Shown: in pieces, positions 55,471 through 64,000 of the stretch
Numbering within the stretch: the first letter of the stretch is position 1
How the letters are laid out: each line of letters begins with the position of its first letter
Assembly (NCBI GenBank): GCA_965233665.1
Contig: CBDDTG010000033.1
Location: 13,374 to 77,373, forward strand
DNA from: Bacterioplanes sp965233665
GTDB taxonomy: Bacteria; Pseudomonadota; Gammaproteobacteria; Pseudomonadales; Oceanobacteraceae
Reading direction: 5' to 3'
Length of the DNA stretch: 64,000 nucleotides
The notes under the pieces: model-generated
The model's input: the letters and a program-made list of their open reading frames with translations, nothing else
What the model was told of the DNA's origin: nothing
The model's database searches: none
Program-made: the position numbers and the translations under genes

Positions 55471-55635
55471 AGAGCACTCCTTATTTAATACCAGATTTAT
55501 CACTGTTCTTATTTTTTAATACTATCGTCTAGTTTTCATCAGTGAGAAATACTGAGCGTTTTTTCCTCATGCTAGTGGTAAAGGCTTCGTCCGGATACTT
55601 CGGATCATCACAATAACAAACCACTGGAGCTGGCG

Positions 55636-57477
55636 ATGAAACGACGCGATTTTCTAAAAGTAGCGGCGGCTACCCCCATGCTACCGGCGACGGCCCTGGC
55701 CCACTCGCGGCTGGAGCCGTCGAGCTTTCCCACCAGTATTATGGACGGTAGCTTAGAAGCCAGTAGCGGTACGCTGAATCTATTGGAAGGCCATATTCCT
55801 ACGGATATGTTCGGCCATGTGTTTATTGCCGAAGGCATTCCCTTAGAAACCAACCATCTCAGTCCCAATGGGCGCGGTGCCGTTACCCGGTTGGATATTA
55901 GCGATGGCCAAGCGCAATTTAAACGCAAGATGATCGACACGCCGTCGGCCATTATGCAAACCCACATCACTCATGGGCTAGACAAGTTCAACCTGATGGG
56001 AGGCACGATTTATCAAAGCCTCACCTTGGGCTACATGAACTATTGCAATACGGCACCCAATTACATGGGCAACAACCGCTTTGCTTTCAGCTACGAAGGC
56101 GGTATGCCGTTTGAATTTGATGCCACCACCCTAGACCTTATAACGCCCATAGGCTTGCCCACGGAATGGAAGTCCAGCCTCCCGCCCTTTATTGACGCAC
56201 TCACGCCGAAAAAACATCTATTCCCTCAAATTCGAACCACCGGCCATCCGTTTTTTGACCTGGAAAAAGAAGAGTGCTTCACCATTAACTATGGCGGCAA
56301 CGTCGGAAAAATGGGTAAAAAAGACGCATTTTTGCATTTAATTCACTGGGACTTTGCAGGCCCACTGCAGCGCTGGAACATCATAGATCGCCAAGGCAAT
56401 AACGCCTGGCTCGAAACGACGTCTCACTCCCTAGGCGTTACTCGCAATCATATCTTAATATTTCAAACCGCCGCCCGCGTTGAAGCCACCCGTATCCTGG
56501 GCACCACCATCGTCACACCACAACAGCATAAAACACCGGTATGGATTATTCGCAAAGCGGATCTATTCAACGGAACACAGCAAGTCATTGCCGATTACGT
56601 TGAATTAGACTTTGATACCTCAGACATCATGTGCGATTTCGATGACAGCCACGGCGAAATCACCCTCTATGGCCAATATTTAGGAGCCATGGATAAATCG
56701 GAACAGTTATTCAACTGGGAGCGCCTCTATTTTGGTGGTCGCGTGGATGAGTCCATCTCTGGCTATCCGGTTGCCCCAGTCGACGTAGGTGGTTTGGTAC
56801 GCGCACGCATTTGGGTCAGTGATTCCCATGCTGAGGAAATCAAACAAGATTTTCGTGTTATTCGTGACGAGAACCTGCTGTGGGACATGAACGACCCGGC
56901 CTATCGCGGTCATTTTCAGTTTCCTGAGAAGTTTGAACATATTTATTGGTCGGCGATTGGTTACCGCCCCGAGCATTTACCGCGTCGTGTAGCTAAGGCC
57001 TATGAAGATTACCCAGGGCGCTATTTCGACAATGATTCACTGCCTAAAACATCGATACCGTCATCGATTGTGCATATGGATTGCAAACATATGCGCATCA
57101 GTGACGTGTACACCTTTCCCGACGACTGCGTAGTACGCACCCCGCAGTTTATGGCCAGACAAGGATCAACAGCCCAGGATGATGGCTATATCTTTACTGC
57201 GGTGGTACGCAAGCACCCAAGCCAAGCCCAGTCTAACGGCAAAGAGTATTGGTTTTTTGATGCCAAGGACCTGGCGGCCGGCCCCATCTGCAAGCTAGCC
57301 CATCAAGACCTTAACTTTGCCACCACCAATCATGCGCTCTGGGTACCTGCCATAGGCCCACGCCCTACGGGCATTTACAAGGCGAATTACGGTGACTATT
57401 TGCGTGAAAAATACCCACGCCACAGCCGCAAAGTGCGCCAACTGATAGATACCTATTTGCTTCCCCAATTTGGATGA
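55636..57477 (+). CDS. Tat-exported carotenoid oxygenase-family protein
   Basis: A 613-residue protein. MKRRDFLKVAAATPMLPA is a twin-arginine signal, so it is exported folded. The remainder is the RPE65/carotenoid cleavage dioxygenase propeller: HVFIAEGIPLETNH, TTGHPFFD and SHSLGVTRNHILIF hold candidate iron-binding histidines, and the end has TTNHALWVPAIGPRP. The family cleaves polyene double bonds of carotenoids or stilbenes with O2. Export is unusual for bacterial members. The next gene starts 25 bp later with a ribosome site in the gap. Confidence 0.85.
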   Translation: MKRRDFLKVAAATPMLPATALAHSRLEPSSFPTSIMDGSLEASSGTLNLLEGHIPTDMFGHVFIAEGIPLETNHLSPNGRGAVTRLDISDGQAQFKRKMIDTPSAIMQTHITHGLDKFNLMGGTIYQSLTLGYMNYCNTAPNYMGNNRFAFSYEGGMPFEFDATTLDLITPIGLPTEWKSSLPPFIDALTPKKHLFPQIRTTGHPFFDLEKEECFTINYGGNVGKMGKKDAFLHLIHWDFAGPLQRWNIIDRQGNNAWLETTSHSLGVTRNHILIFQTAARVEATRILGTTIVTPQQHKTPVWIIRKADLFNGTQQVIADYVELDFDTSDIMCDFDDSHGEITLYGQYLGAMDKSEQLFNWERLYFGGRVDESISGYPVAPVDVGGLVRARIWVSDSHAEEIKQDFRVIRDENLLWDMNDPAYRGHFQFPEKFEHIYWSAIGYRPEHLPRRVAKAYEDYPGRYFDNDSLPKTSIPSSIVHMDCKHMRISDVYTFPDDCVVRTPQFMARQGSTAQDDGYIFTAVVRKHPSQAQSNGKEYWFFDAKDLAAGPICKLAHQDLNFATTNHALWVPAIGPRPTGIYKANYGDYLREKYPRHSRKVRQLIDTYLLPQFG

Positions 57478-57502
57478 GCCCATTTGGCCAGGAGAAACGA
57501 CC

Positions 57503-59110
57503 ATGACATTAAAAAAATTTATCTTTCCCGCTGTCGCAGCGGCAGCGGTGCTGTTCAGCTCTTATCAGCTGTATTCACAGGAGCGAGAAAAGCTCAAAAA
57601 TTACCAGGGCACCTACGAATGCTCGCCTGCCGCCATTTATAGCCCCCATAGCATTACTGAAGTACAGGACATTGTTCGCCAGGCCCTCGTCAATGGCAAT
57701 ACAGTAATGACGGGCAACCGTAAATTTGCCAGCCAAATCGATGCCGCCTGCGCCGCCGATGATCAAATACAAATCACTCTGGAAAACATGACCGACGTGG
57801 TCGATTTTGACCCAGAAGCAATGACCATCACCGTCGAAGCCGGCATGCGCTTTAATCAGTTCAATGACTTTTTACGCGACAAAGCGCTGGCGGTGAACAT
57901 GGTGACAGAGCTTGGCACCTTTACCATTGGCGGTATGCTGGGTAGCGGCACCCATGGCTCTACCTTCCAAAAGAAAAGCAATATGATTGCTGACTATGTG
58001 ACTTCGATGAAAATCGTCGATGGTGTCGGCGATGTGCGCGTACTCACCGGCGAAGAGCTTAATGCTGCTCGCGTTAACCTTGGCGTATTAGGGGTGGTGG
58101 TCGAAGCCACCATTCAATTGGAGCCCGCCTTTAAAGTGCGCGCCGAGGTCAAAGGTTATCGCGATGACAGTAACTTAGAAGAGGTCATTCTGGATCTGGC
58201 GCGTAATAATTATTCCGCTAATGTTGCTTGGTTCCCAGGCTTGGGGCGTTACACCACCACCTTGTATAACGAGGTTCCGCTATCCACCAAAGGCAATGAC
58301 TACAACGCCCAAGCCGGTGTTTCCGATGTGCAGGAATACTTTTTTGGCCTGCTGTTTGACGCCCTGCACGAGACCAATAACTCCAGCCTGCAGTGTTTTG
58401 CCGCCGCCGTGCGCTACGGTGCCCGCGATGGCTCTTACTTTCGCAAAATGAAAAATGGCCTTAAGAGCTATAAGCCAGTTGGCTTCTCAGATCGCATGCA
58501 GTACTTCCAATGCAAAGACCCTGACAAATGCGTTTGGGATAAGCTCCCCATCGCCTTGCAAGAGGTCGCCATCCCGTTTGAACAGCTGCCTAACTGGATT
58601 GCCGATGTGCGTAAAATTCTCGATAACAACCCGCGTACTTGCTTCCCACTGAACGGCATTTACTTTCGCTTTGGCAAAGCCTCTGACAGTTATCTGGGCA
58701 TGAGTGCTGGCCGAGACAGTGCCTTTGTCGGCATTGAATATACCCTACGCCAAGAAGGTGCCGCTGTGCCCAAGCACTACTTTGTTAACCTAGAAATCGA
58801 GCAAATGTCCCTGCGCAAGTATGGCGCCCGCCCACATTGGGGCAAAAACTCCGTGGCTATCTTTGAAGACATGCCCTCGCGCTTCCCTAAATGGAACGAG
58901 TTTGTCGCCTTCAAACAAGAGGTAGACCCTTACAACGTTTTCACCAACCCATTTTGGGAGCGTGCCAGCGGCACTGACCCACTTAGCAATTATTTAACGC
59001 CAGGCTGTAATTTGCGCGGTGAGTGCTATTGCACCGAAGACAGCCACTGCGAAGAAGGCACTACGTGCCAAAACGGCGGCTTCTTTACCGATGCCAGAGT
59101 CTGTAAGTAA
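57503..59110 (+). CDS. Exported FAD-linked oxidase, gulonolactone-oxidase-like
   Basis: A 535-residue protein. AGGAG lies before the ATG at 57503. An N-terminal hydrophobic segment (FIFPAVAAAAVLFSSYQLYS) acts as signal or anchor. The FAD domain has the GMLGSGTHGSTF motif of VAO-family oxidases, and a C-terminal catalytic domain (ARPHWGKNSVAIF) follows. The last ~35 residues form a Cys-rich tail (CNLRGECYCTEDSHCEEG). It likely oxidises an alcohol or lactone to a carbonyl with O2. It follows the carotenoid oxygenase by 25 bp and probably shares its operon. Confidence 0.82.
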   Translation: MTLKKFIFPAVAAAAVLFSSYQLYSQEREKLKNYQGTYECSPAAIYSPHSITEVQDIVRQALVNGNTVMTGNRKFASQIDAACAADDQIQITLENMTDVVDFDPEAMTITVEAGMRFNQFNDFLRDKALAVNMVTELGTFTIGGMLGSGTHGSTFQKKSNMIADYVTSMKIVDGVGDVRVLTGEELNAARVNLGVLGVVVEATIQLEPAFKVRAEVKGYRDDSNLEEVILDLARNNYSANVAWFPGLGRYTTTLYNEVPLSTKGNDYNAQAGVSDVQEYFFGLLFDALHETNNSSLQCFAAAVRYGARDGSYFRKMKNGLKSYKPVGFSDRMQYFQCKDPDKCVWDKLPIALQEVAIPFEQLPNWIADVRKILDNNPRTCFPLNGIYFRFGKASDSYLGMSAGRDSAFVGIEYTLRQEGAAVPKHYFVNLEIEQMSLRKYGARPHWGKNSVAIFEDMPSRFPKWNEFVAFKQEVDPYNVFTNPFWERASGTDPLSNYLTPGCNLRGECYCTEDSHCEEGTTCQNGGFFTDARVCK

Positions 59111-59125
59111 CACCACTCCTGTTCT

Positions 59126-59149
59126 GGGCCGTTTATACGGCCCTTTTTT
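59126..59149 (+). terminator. Terminator after FAD oxidase
   Basis: GGGCCGT / ACGGCCC stem with a TTAT loop, then six T. It is a classical intrinsic terminator on the plus strand. It separates the oxidase from the next secreted gene, which may need its own promoter or rely on readthrough. Confidence 0.85.
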
Positions 59150-59175
59150 ATTGTCTTTAATTTGAGGCTAATGAA

Positions 59176-60210
59176 ATGACGACCTGGATACTCAGATCAG
59201 CGCTCTTCATGGCGCTATTATGCAACCATGTTTATGCCACTACGCTGGCCGACCTTAAGCCCCATACCCCCACGGGCCAACCCTGGAATGAACAGTGGTT
59301 TTATTATTTTAATGACCCAAAGGTGGGATATTTCAAGATCAGTATGCAGACCTTTATCTACGCCGATGACCCCGAGCTTAAAGAGCGGGGCTATTTGCAT
59401 TTAGTATATACCCCATTAGAAGGCGATATTCGCACCTACGACTACCTATACAACGACGTTGAGGTCAGCGCCAAGCCAGAGACAGACCATGGCTTTGTAT
59501 TTCGTATTCCTGGGGTTGCCGAGATGACAGAAACTTCCATTCGCATTAATACACCCGAGTTTTCTTTTGCATCCGAGCTAACTGGCCCCCATCAACACTA
59601 CTGGCGGCTTAATAAAGGCGCCAGCCCGTACAGCTTATTAACGTCTTTACCCAATGTCGCCAACCGCTGGTTTGTTTTTAGCCTCGCAACCCCTGCGCAA
59701 TACAGTTTCAGTACCGACTATGCCCAGCACCAAGGCAGTGCCAGCACCTACATCGACAAAGGCTGGAGCACCAGCCAGGCGACCAACTATGCCTTTGTTA
59801 TGGCCACTGAAGCAGAGCGTCAGTTAATGCTTGCCGGCGGCTCAGATGAAGGCTTTGCCATTGAGATGTGGGCGGGGCGCTATCGCTCAAGCGACCATAG
59901 CATGACGTTTTTACCCTCAATTGCGGGTCTAACCGTTGAACGCACCCTGCAGCCATGCGAAGGCAAACTCAACATGGTACTTAAAGGTTTGGGCAAAGAG
60001 TTACGTATTAATGCTCGTGCCGATATGGAAGACTTTGAGGATTCCACTCTGCCATCACTACACGTTTTTAATGCCGAGTATCCATCGGCTAAAACCATGA
60101 ATGCGCAAATTGATGTCGAGCTGTATCGCTTCGGCAAACTCAAAGAAACAGCACACTTCCCACAAGGTGCGTTGGAGTTTGGCGGCGGCATGCATTGTGA
60201 TGCGCAGTAG
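59176..60210 (+). CDS. Secreted protein of unknown function
   Basis: A 344-residue protein with a signal peptide (MTTWILRSALFMALLCNHVYA). The body has WNEQWFYYFNDPKVGYFKIS and many beta-type segments, with no transmembrane helix after the signal. The beta-rich text faintly recalls lipocalin- or CrtC-like terpenoid hydratases, but no diagnostic motif is seen. It follows the carotenoid oxygenase and FAD oxidase with a terminator between, so a shared pathway is possible. Confidence 0.7.
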   Translation: MTTWILRSALFMALLCNHVYATTLADLKPHTPTGQPWNEQWFYYFNDPKVGYFKISMQTFIYADDPELKERGYLHLVYTPLEGDIRTYDYLYNDVEVSAKPETDHGFVFRIPGVAEMTETSIRINTPEFSFASELTGPHQHYWRLNKGASPYSLLTSLPNVANRWFVFSLATPAQYSFSTDYAQHQGSASTYIDKGWSTSQATNYAFVMATEAERQLMLAGGSDEGFAIEMWAGRYRSSDHSMTFLPSIAGLTVERTLQPCEGKLNMVLKGLGKELRINARADMEDFEDSTLPSLHVFNAEYPSAKTMNAQIDVELYRFGKLKETAHFPQGALEFGGGMHCDAQ

Positions 60211-60221
60211 CACGCCAAAGT

Positions 60222-60247
60222 GGTGCGGCACATACAGTGCCCGCACC
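60222..60247. terminator. Hairpin between convergent genes
   Basis: GGTGCGGCAC pairs with GTGCCCGCACC with one bulged base and a short loop, between the secreted-protein gene and the acyl-CoA ligase gene. The flanking T tract is weak. It may terminate either side. Confidence 0.45.
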
Positions 60248-60261
60248 ATCTTTCGGCTTTC

Positions 60262-61896
60262 TTAAGCAGGCTCTTGCTGCAACAAATAGTTTTCGTACTG
60301 CTGGCGCAAGTTAACTTTTAACAGCTTGCCTGTCGCCGTATGCGGCAGCTCGTCGACAAATAAAATGGCATCCGGCATCCACCATTTGGCGATTTTATCC
60401 GTCAGATAAGCGCGAATGTCATCGGCACTGACCTCACTGCCTGGCTTACGTACCGCCAGCAGCAATGGCCGCTCGTCCCATTTTTCGTGACGGGCACCAA
60501 TCACACAACATTCGACTAAATCTGGGTGGCCGACGGCAGCATTTTCTAAATCAATGGAGCTGATCCATTCGCCGCCAGATTTAATCACATCTTTCGAGCG
60601 ATCGACGATGTGCAAATAATTGTTTTCATCAATGGTGGCCACGTCGCCGGTATCGAACCAGCCATCAATAAAACTGCTGTCATCGTCGTTTTTGTAGTAG
60701 CTGCTGACAATCCACGGACCACGCACCAATAAACGGCCATAGGCTTTGCCGTCTTTGGGCAGCTCGTTATGATTGTCATCAACAATTTTCATTTCTACGC
60801 CATAAATGGGCCGGCCTTGCTTCAACTGCAGCTGATAGCGCTGCTCCAACGGTAAGGATTCCATATGGGCATTATGCGAGTTGACGGTGCCAATTGGGCT
60901 CATTTCTGTCATGCCCCAGGCGTGGATTAAAAAAGCATCGTGCTTTTCTTGAAACGCCTTGATCATCGAATACGGCGCGGCCGCACCGCCCACCACAACG
61001 TTTTGCACAGACTCCAACTTTTTGCCGATGGCATCCATATGATTCAGCAACATTAACCAAACCGTCGGCACACCCAATAATAAGTCGGGCTGTTCAGCGT
61101 CGATCAATTCCCATAACGAAGCGCCGTCCATACCCGGCCCAGGAAAGACCTGTTTCGCGCCAGTGATGGCCGCCGAATAAGGCGTGCCCCAAGCATTCAC
61201 GTGGAACATGGGCACCACTGGTAAAAAGCACGAGGTCGACGCCAGCCCCAGCGCTTCTTCACCAATCGAACCCATGGCATGAATCACCGTCGAGCGATGA
61301 CTGTACAATACGCCTTTGGGGTTGCCAGTGGTGCCAGAGGTGTAACACATGCTGGCCGCGCTGCGCTCGTCAAATTCAGGCCAGTCGAACTGCGCAGGCT
61401 GCTGCGCCAGCAAGGTTTCATAGCAGTGGACATTGCTAAGTTTGGTTTCCGGCATATGCCCGGCATCGCATAACACAATGATGCCCTCAACACCGCTGAT
61501 TTGATCTTGAATGGCCTCTAGTAAGGGCACAAAGGTCAAATCCACAAAAATATAGCGGTCTTCAGCGTGATTGATGATGTACACCAGTTGCTCAGCAAAT
61601 AACCTGGGGTTAATGGTGTGCAACACAGCACCATAGCCAGACACGCCAAAGTACAACTCAAAATGGCGGTAGCCGTTCCAGGCCAGAGTGGCAATGCGAT
61701 CCCCCTGCTCGATGTCCAAACTGGCCAGCAAGTTCGCTACTTGACGTGAGCGGCGAGCGGCATCGCGCATCTGGTAGCGATGAATATCGCCTTCACAGCG
61801 ACGGCTAACGATCTCACTGGTTGGATGAGTTGATTCAGCATGTTCCAGCAAACTGGAGATGAGCAATGGGCGATCCATCATCAGGCCTTGCATCAT
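60262..61896 (-). CDS. Fatty acyl-CoA/AMP ligase (AlkK-like)
   Basis: A 544-residue adenylate-forming enzyme. The start at 61896 has AGAGG 6 bp upstream; a longer frame begins in poorly supported upstream sequence. The AMP-binding motif YTSGTTGNPKG is at about 185-195. Later motifs are VVGGAAAPYSMI, GWFDTGDVATID and KDVIKSGGEWIS, and the C-terminal catalytic lysine is in TATGKLLKVNLRQ. The text resembles medium/long-chain acyl-CoA ligases of the AlkK type. It activates fatty acids for beta-oxidation. Confidence 0.87.
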   Translation of the reverse strand: MMQGLMMDRPLLISSLLEHAESTHPTSEIVSRRCEGDIHRYQMRDAARRSRQVANLLASLDIEQGDRIATLAWNGYRHFELYFGVSGYGAVLHTINPRLFAEQLVYIINHAEDRYIFVDLTFVPLLEAIQDQISGVEGIIVLCDAGHMPETKLSNVHCYETLLAQQPAQFDWPEFDERSAASMCYTSGTTGNPKGVLYSHRSTVIHAMGSIGEEALGLASTSCFLPVVPMFHVNAWGTPYSAAITGAKQVFPGPGMDGASLWELIDAEQPDLLLGVPTVWLMLLNHMDAIGKKLESVQNVVVGGAAAPYSMIKAFQEKHDAFLIHAWGMTEMSPIGTVNSHNAHMESLPLEQRYQLQLKQGRPIYGVEMKIVDDNHNELPKDGKAYGRLLVRGPWIVSSYYKNDDDSSFIDGWFDTGDVATIDENNYLHIVDRSKDVIKSGGEWISSIDLENAAVGHPDLVECCVIGARHEKWDERPLLLAVRKPGSEVSADDIRAYLTDKIAKWWMPDAILFVDELPHTATGKLLKVNLRQQYENYLLQQEPA

Positions 61897-61926
61897 GAGA
61901 TACCTCTTTAATTTTATTTTTATTAA

Positions 61927-62189
61927 GGGCATCTCTGAATAATTCGGTGCCCGCTCTGGATCATCAGAGGGCTTCAGATCAGATGCCGATTTGCCGCTCT
62001 AGCCAGCTACAGCAAAAATCGGCGACACAGAGCTGGAGTTCTCTGGCGCTCCCCGCAGGGCGCGGGCGGCAGACTTCCATAACGTCGTTGGCGATGTTGA
62101 AAAGGACTGGCCATTTCCTGCCATCGCCGCCTTGTTCTGAAAGCCTGCTGCACTCGCGCAGAGCTGTACAGAATTATTCAGAGGTGCCC
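61927..62189. mobile_element. MITE-like element, copy 3 (263 bp)
   Basis: Terminal inverted repeats: left GGGCATCTCTGAATAATTC, right end complement GGGCACCTCTGAATAATTC. The first ~105 bp match the copy at 48455, and a further ~130 bp interior is absent there. The interior shares GCAGGGCGCGGGCG with the copy at 43180. No complete transposase is present. It looks like the two ends of an IS5-type transposon joined by an internal deletion. Sequence from 62190 to 62310 shows nothing else recognised. Confidence 0.75.
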
Positions 62190-62310
62190 AAGACGCCTAC
62201 AGTACGAATCACATAAGAGCAAAACAATAGATACCACTGTAACGTTTTGTCACCCGCTTGTGCTCACCCACCAACTCGGCAAAACTGGAATCAGCTTCGA
62301 GAGGGTTCAC

Positions 62311-63321
62311 ATGCAGATTGTTATTTATGGCGCCGGCTCCATCGGCTGTTACTTGGGCGGTTGCTTACAAGCTGCCGGACTGAAGGTCACACTGTTGGGG
62401 CGCCCGCGCTTACAGCAGCTAATCGAACAGCGCGGTGCCATTGAACTCAGTGATTATCAGGGCCGAGCGCTGGCCTGGCAGGCACCGGATTACAGCACTG
62501 ATCCCAAGGTGCTCAAGCGCGCAGACTTAGTTTTGGTGACGCTCAAGTGCTTGGCGATGGAAGATGCTGCCGAACAACTGGCGCAGTATGCACGCACCGG
62601 CATTCGCGTGGTGTGCCTGCAAAATGGGTTGGGTAGCGATGAGGCCCTGCGCCGTCAGTGCCCAGATTTAAACGTGTTGCGCGGCATTGTCGGCTTTAAT
62701 GTGGTGGCTGATGGTCACCATTTTCATCGCGGCACCGAGGGGGCGATTCACCTGCAACATGACCCAGGGTTGGCCCAGCTGCAACACGCCTGGCAACAGC
62801 AGGGGCTGGAGTGTCACCTGGAACAAGACTTTGATAGCGTGGCTTGGGCCAAGCTGCAGCTGAACCTCAATAATGTCATCAATGCGTTATCCGACTTACC
62901 GTTAAAAACCGAGTTAGAGCAACGCCCATACCGGCAAGTGCTGGCGCTGGCAATGCAGGAGCTGGCGATGGTTGCCCAAGCGAAGGGCATTGCTCTGGCG
63001 CGCTTAACCTCCCTGCCCCCGGCTTGGCTACCCAAACTGATCACCAGCCCAGACTGGTTGTTTAAGCGCTTGGCCAAACGCATGCTGGCCATTGACCCCA
63101 AAGCGCGTTCTTCTATGTGGGAAGACCTGCAACAAGGACGACCAACGGAAGTGTTGTTCTTAAACGGTGCCGTGACCGCAGCCGGTGCAGAAGAAGGCAT
63201 CGCAACACCCGTGAACCAAATGCTAACGCAGTTAATGTTTGAGGTGGAACGCGGCCAACGCCAGACCGGCATCAGCGCAGCAGAGTTATGGCAGAAGGTA
63301 GAGGCGCTACGTCAGCGATGA
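62311..63321 (+). CDS. Ketopantoate reductase family (2-dehydropantoate 2-reductase)
   Basis: A 336-residue NADPH-dependent reductase. The start at 62311 (GAGAGGG upstream) gives MQIVIYGAGSIGCYLGG with the GAGSIG nucleotide-binding loop at residues 7-12. Other motifs are LVTLKCLAMEDAAEQL, VCLQNGLGSDEAL, AWAKLQLNLNNVINALSDL (catalytic Lys/Asn region) and SSMWEDLQQGRPTEVLFLNG. It could make pantoate for coenzyme A, or act on a related 2-keto acid. No panB or panC is nearby. Confidence 0.85.
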   Translation: MQIVIYGAGSIGCYLGGCLQAAGLKVTLLGRPRLQQLIEQRGAIELSDYQGRALAWQAPDYSTDPKVLKRADLVLVTLKCLAMEDAAEQLAQYARTGIRVVCLQNGLGSDEALRRQCPDLNVLRGIVGFNVVADGHHFHRGTEGAIHLQHDPGLAQLQHAWQQQGLECHLEQDFDSVAWAKLQLNLNNVINALSDLPLKTELEQRPYRQVLALAMQELAMVAQAKGIALARLTSLPPAWLPKLITSPDWLFKRLAKRMLAIDPKARSSMWEDLQQGRPTEVLFLNGAVTAAGAEEGIATPVNQMLTQLMFEVERGQRQTGISAAELWQKVEALRQR

Positions 63322-64000
63322 TCAATGACCGCTGCCGTCAAAATCCCAGCTACTGTCGTCATCAGTATCGGCGTTTTGCGCCTCGTCATCTGACGGGGCA
63401 AACAAGTCATGCAGCAAGTCTTTTTCCCCCTGGCTAACCGCCACCTGGCTGCCAGCTTGGGCATAACACACTCGATTACGGCCCGATTCTTTGGCTCGAT
63501 ATAGCTGAGCATCGGCTTCTTCCACCAAGCTTTGGCGCGTGTGCCACTGGCCATTGCCGTGCCAAGCCAAGCCGATGGAAGCCGTTACTGGAATCGCTTG
63601 TTGCTGCTCGTCATCCGCATAAAACACCGCCTCTTCAATGGCCGCCCGTACTCGTTCTGCCACCTGAATCGCCAACCGCCGCTCGGTGGTGGGCAAAATC
63701 ACGGCAAACTCCTCACCGCCATAGCGACATTGAATATCCAGTTTACGGGTGTTGTCACGAATGCAGTTGGCTGTGCCGCGCAACACGCGATTGCCGGCTT
63801 CATGGCCCCAATCGTCGTTAACCCGCTTAAAGAAGTCCAAATCGATCATCATTAACGCAGTAGCAATGCCGGTGCGCTGAGTGCGCTCCAACTCTTGCTC
63901 TAGCGCTGCGGTAAAATGACGAATGTTAAACAAACCTGTTAATGGATCTGTTACCACCAGCTGGCGCAGCTCCATTAGCTCGTCAATAATCGCACAGTGC
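63322..64000 (-). CDS. GGDEF diguanylate cyclase, N-terminus outside window
   Basis: A C-terminal fragment of at least 226 residues; the frame stays open to the right edge. The GGDEF domain begins VTDPLTGLFNIRHF and has the active-site motif RYGGEEFAVILP, so the catalytic residues are present. An acidic, Asp/Ser-rich tail follows. It should make cyclic di-GMP. The sensory part lies outside the window. Its stop codon abuts that of the convergent reductase gene (TGATCA). Confidence 0.85.
   Translation of the reverse strand, partial: HCAIIDELMELRQLVVTDPLTGLFNIRHFTAALEQELERTQRTGIATALMMIDLDFFKRVNDDWGHEAGNRVLRGTANCIRDNTRKLDIQCRYGGEEFAVILPTTERRLAIQVAERVRAAIEEAVFYADDEQQQAIPVTASIGLAWHGNGQWHTRQSLVEEADAQLYRAKESGRNRVCYAQAGSQVAVSQGEKDLLHDLFAPSDDEAQNADTDDDSSWDFDGSGH

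Noticed and set aside
61927..62189. Possible complete insertion sequence
   Set aside because: Only 263 bp, with no transposase open frame. It is better called a MITE-like remnant.

Overview
The window looks like the chromosome of a mesophilic, probably marine, Gammaproteobacterium. I infer this from the full Mrp-type Na+/H+ antiporter operon, the YjfI/PspA/flotillin stress operon, E. coli-like Shine-Dalgarno sites and moderate GC. The genus cannot be read from sequence alone. No tRNA, rRNA or CRISPR array was seen.

Layout. 0-0.6 kb: ends of small membrane-protein genes (DUF805). 0.8-19.1 kb, all minus strand: a Tad/Flp pilus locus in near-canonical order (flp, cpaB, cpaC, cpaD, cpaE/tadZ, cpaF/tadA, tadB, tadC, tadD, tadE, tadF, tadG). 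It is preceded by a ~2034-residue repeat lipoprotein gene only 11 bp upstream of flp, and followed by a TlpA-like thioredoxin, DUF4266 and DUF3570 genes. 19.4-21.7 kb: a divergent large lipoprotein. 21.9-27.5 kb: mrpABCDEFG. 27.6-31.6 kb: an S9 peptidase, then a divergent NADPH:quinone reductase-type enzyme and LysR regulator. 31.7-42.6 kb, minus strand: an envelope-stress operon (YjfI/DUF2170, PspA, an NfeD/YqiJ-like OB protein, flotillin, a giant AAA ATPase, rhomboid protease, zinc-ribbon protein, small acidic protein). Three evenly spaced palindromes precede it. 42.9-45.5 kb: DUF2834, an Asp/Glu racemase and an MFS transporter. 45.8-48.4 kb: an aerolysin-family pore-forming toxin convergent with a secreted PI-PLC/lectin-like protein. 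48.8-55.5 kb: a molybdenum hydroxylase group (IorA, IorB, XdhC, MocA-like, MOSC), with a solute-binding protein and an EamA exporter. 55.6-60.2 kb: a Tat-exported carotenoid oxygenase, an exported FAD oxidase and a secreted unknown. 60.3-64 kb: an acyl-CoA ligase, a ketopantoate reductase-like gene and a GGDEF protein cut by the window edge. A short dispersed element with IS-like inverted ends occurs at 43.2, 48.5 and 61.9 kb.

The most interesting items are the aerolysin/PI-PLC pair, the giant adhesin-like lipoprotein joined to the pilus operon, the PspA-flotillin-AAA-rhomboid operon with its triple operator, and the secreted carotenoid oxygenase cluster. A caution: seven genes between 38.2 and 55.1 kb carry ten apparent single-base insertions. 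Removing one base restores a family-like protein in every case, so I suspect assembly or sequencing error more than real gene decay.
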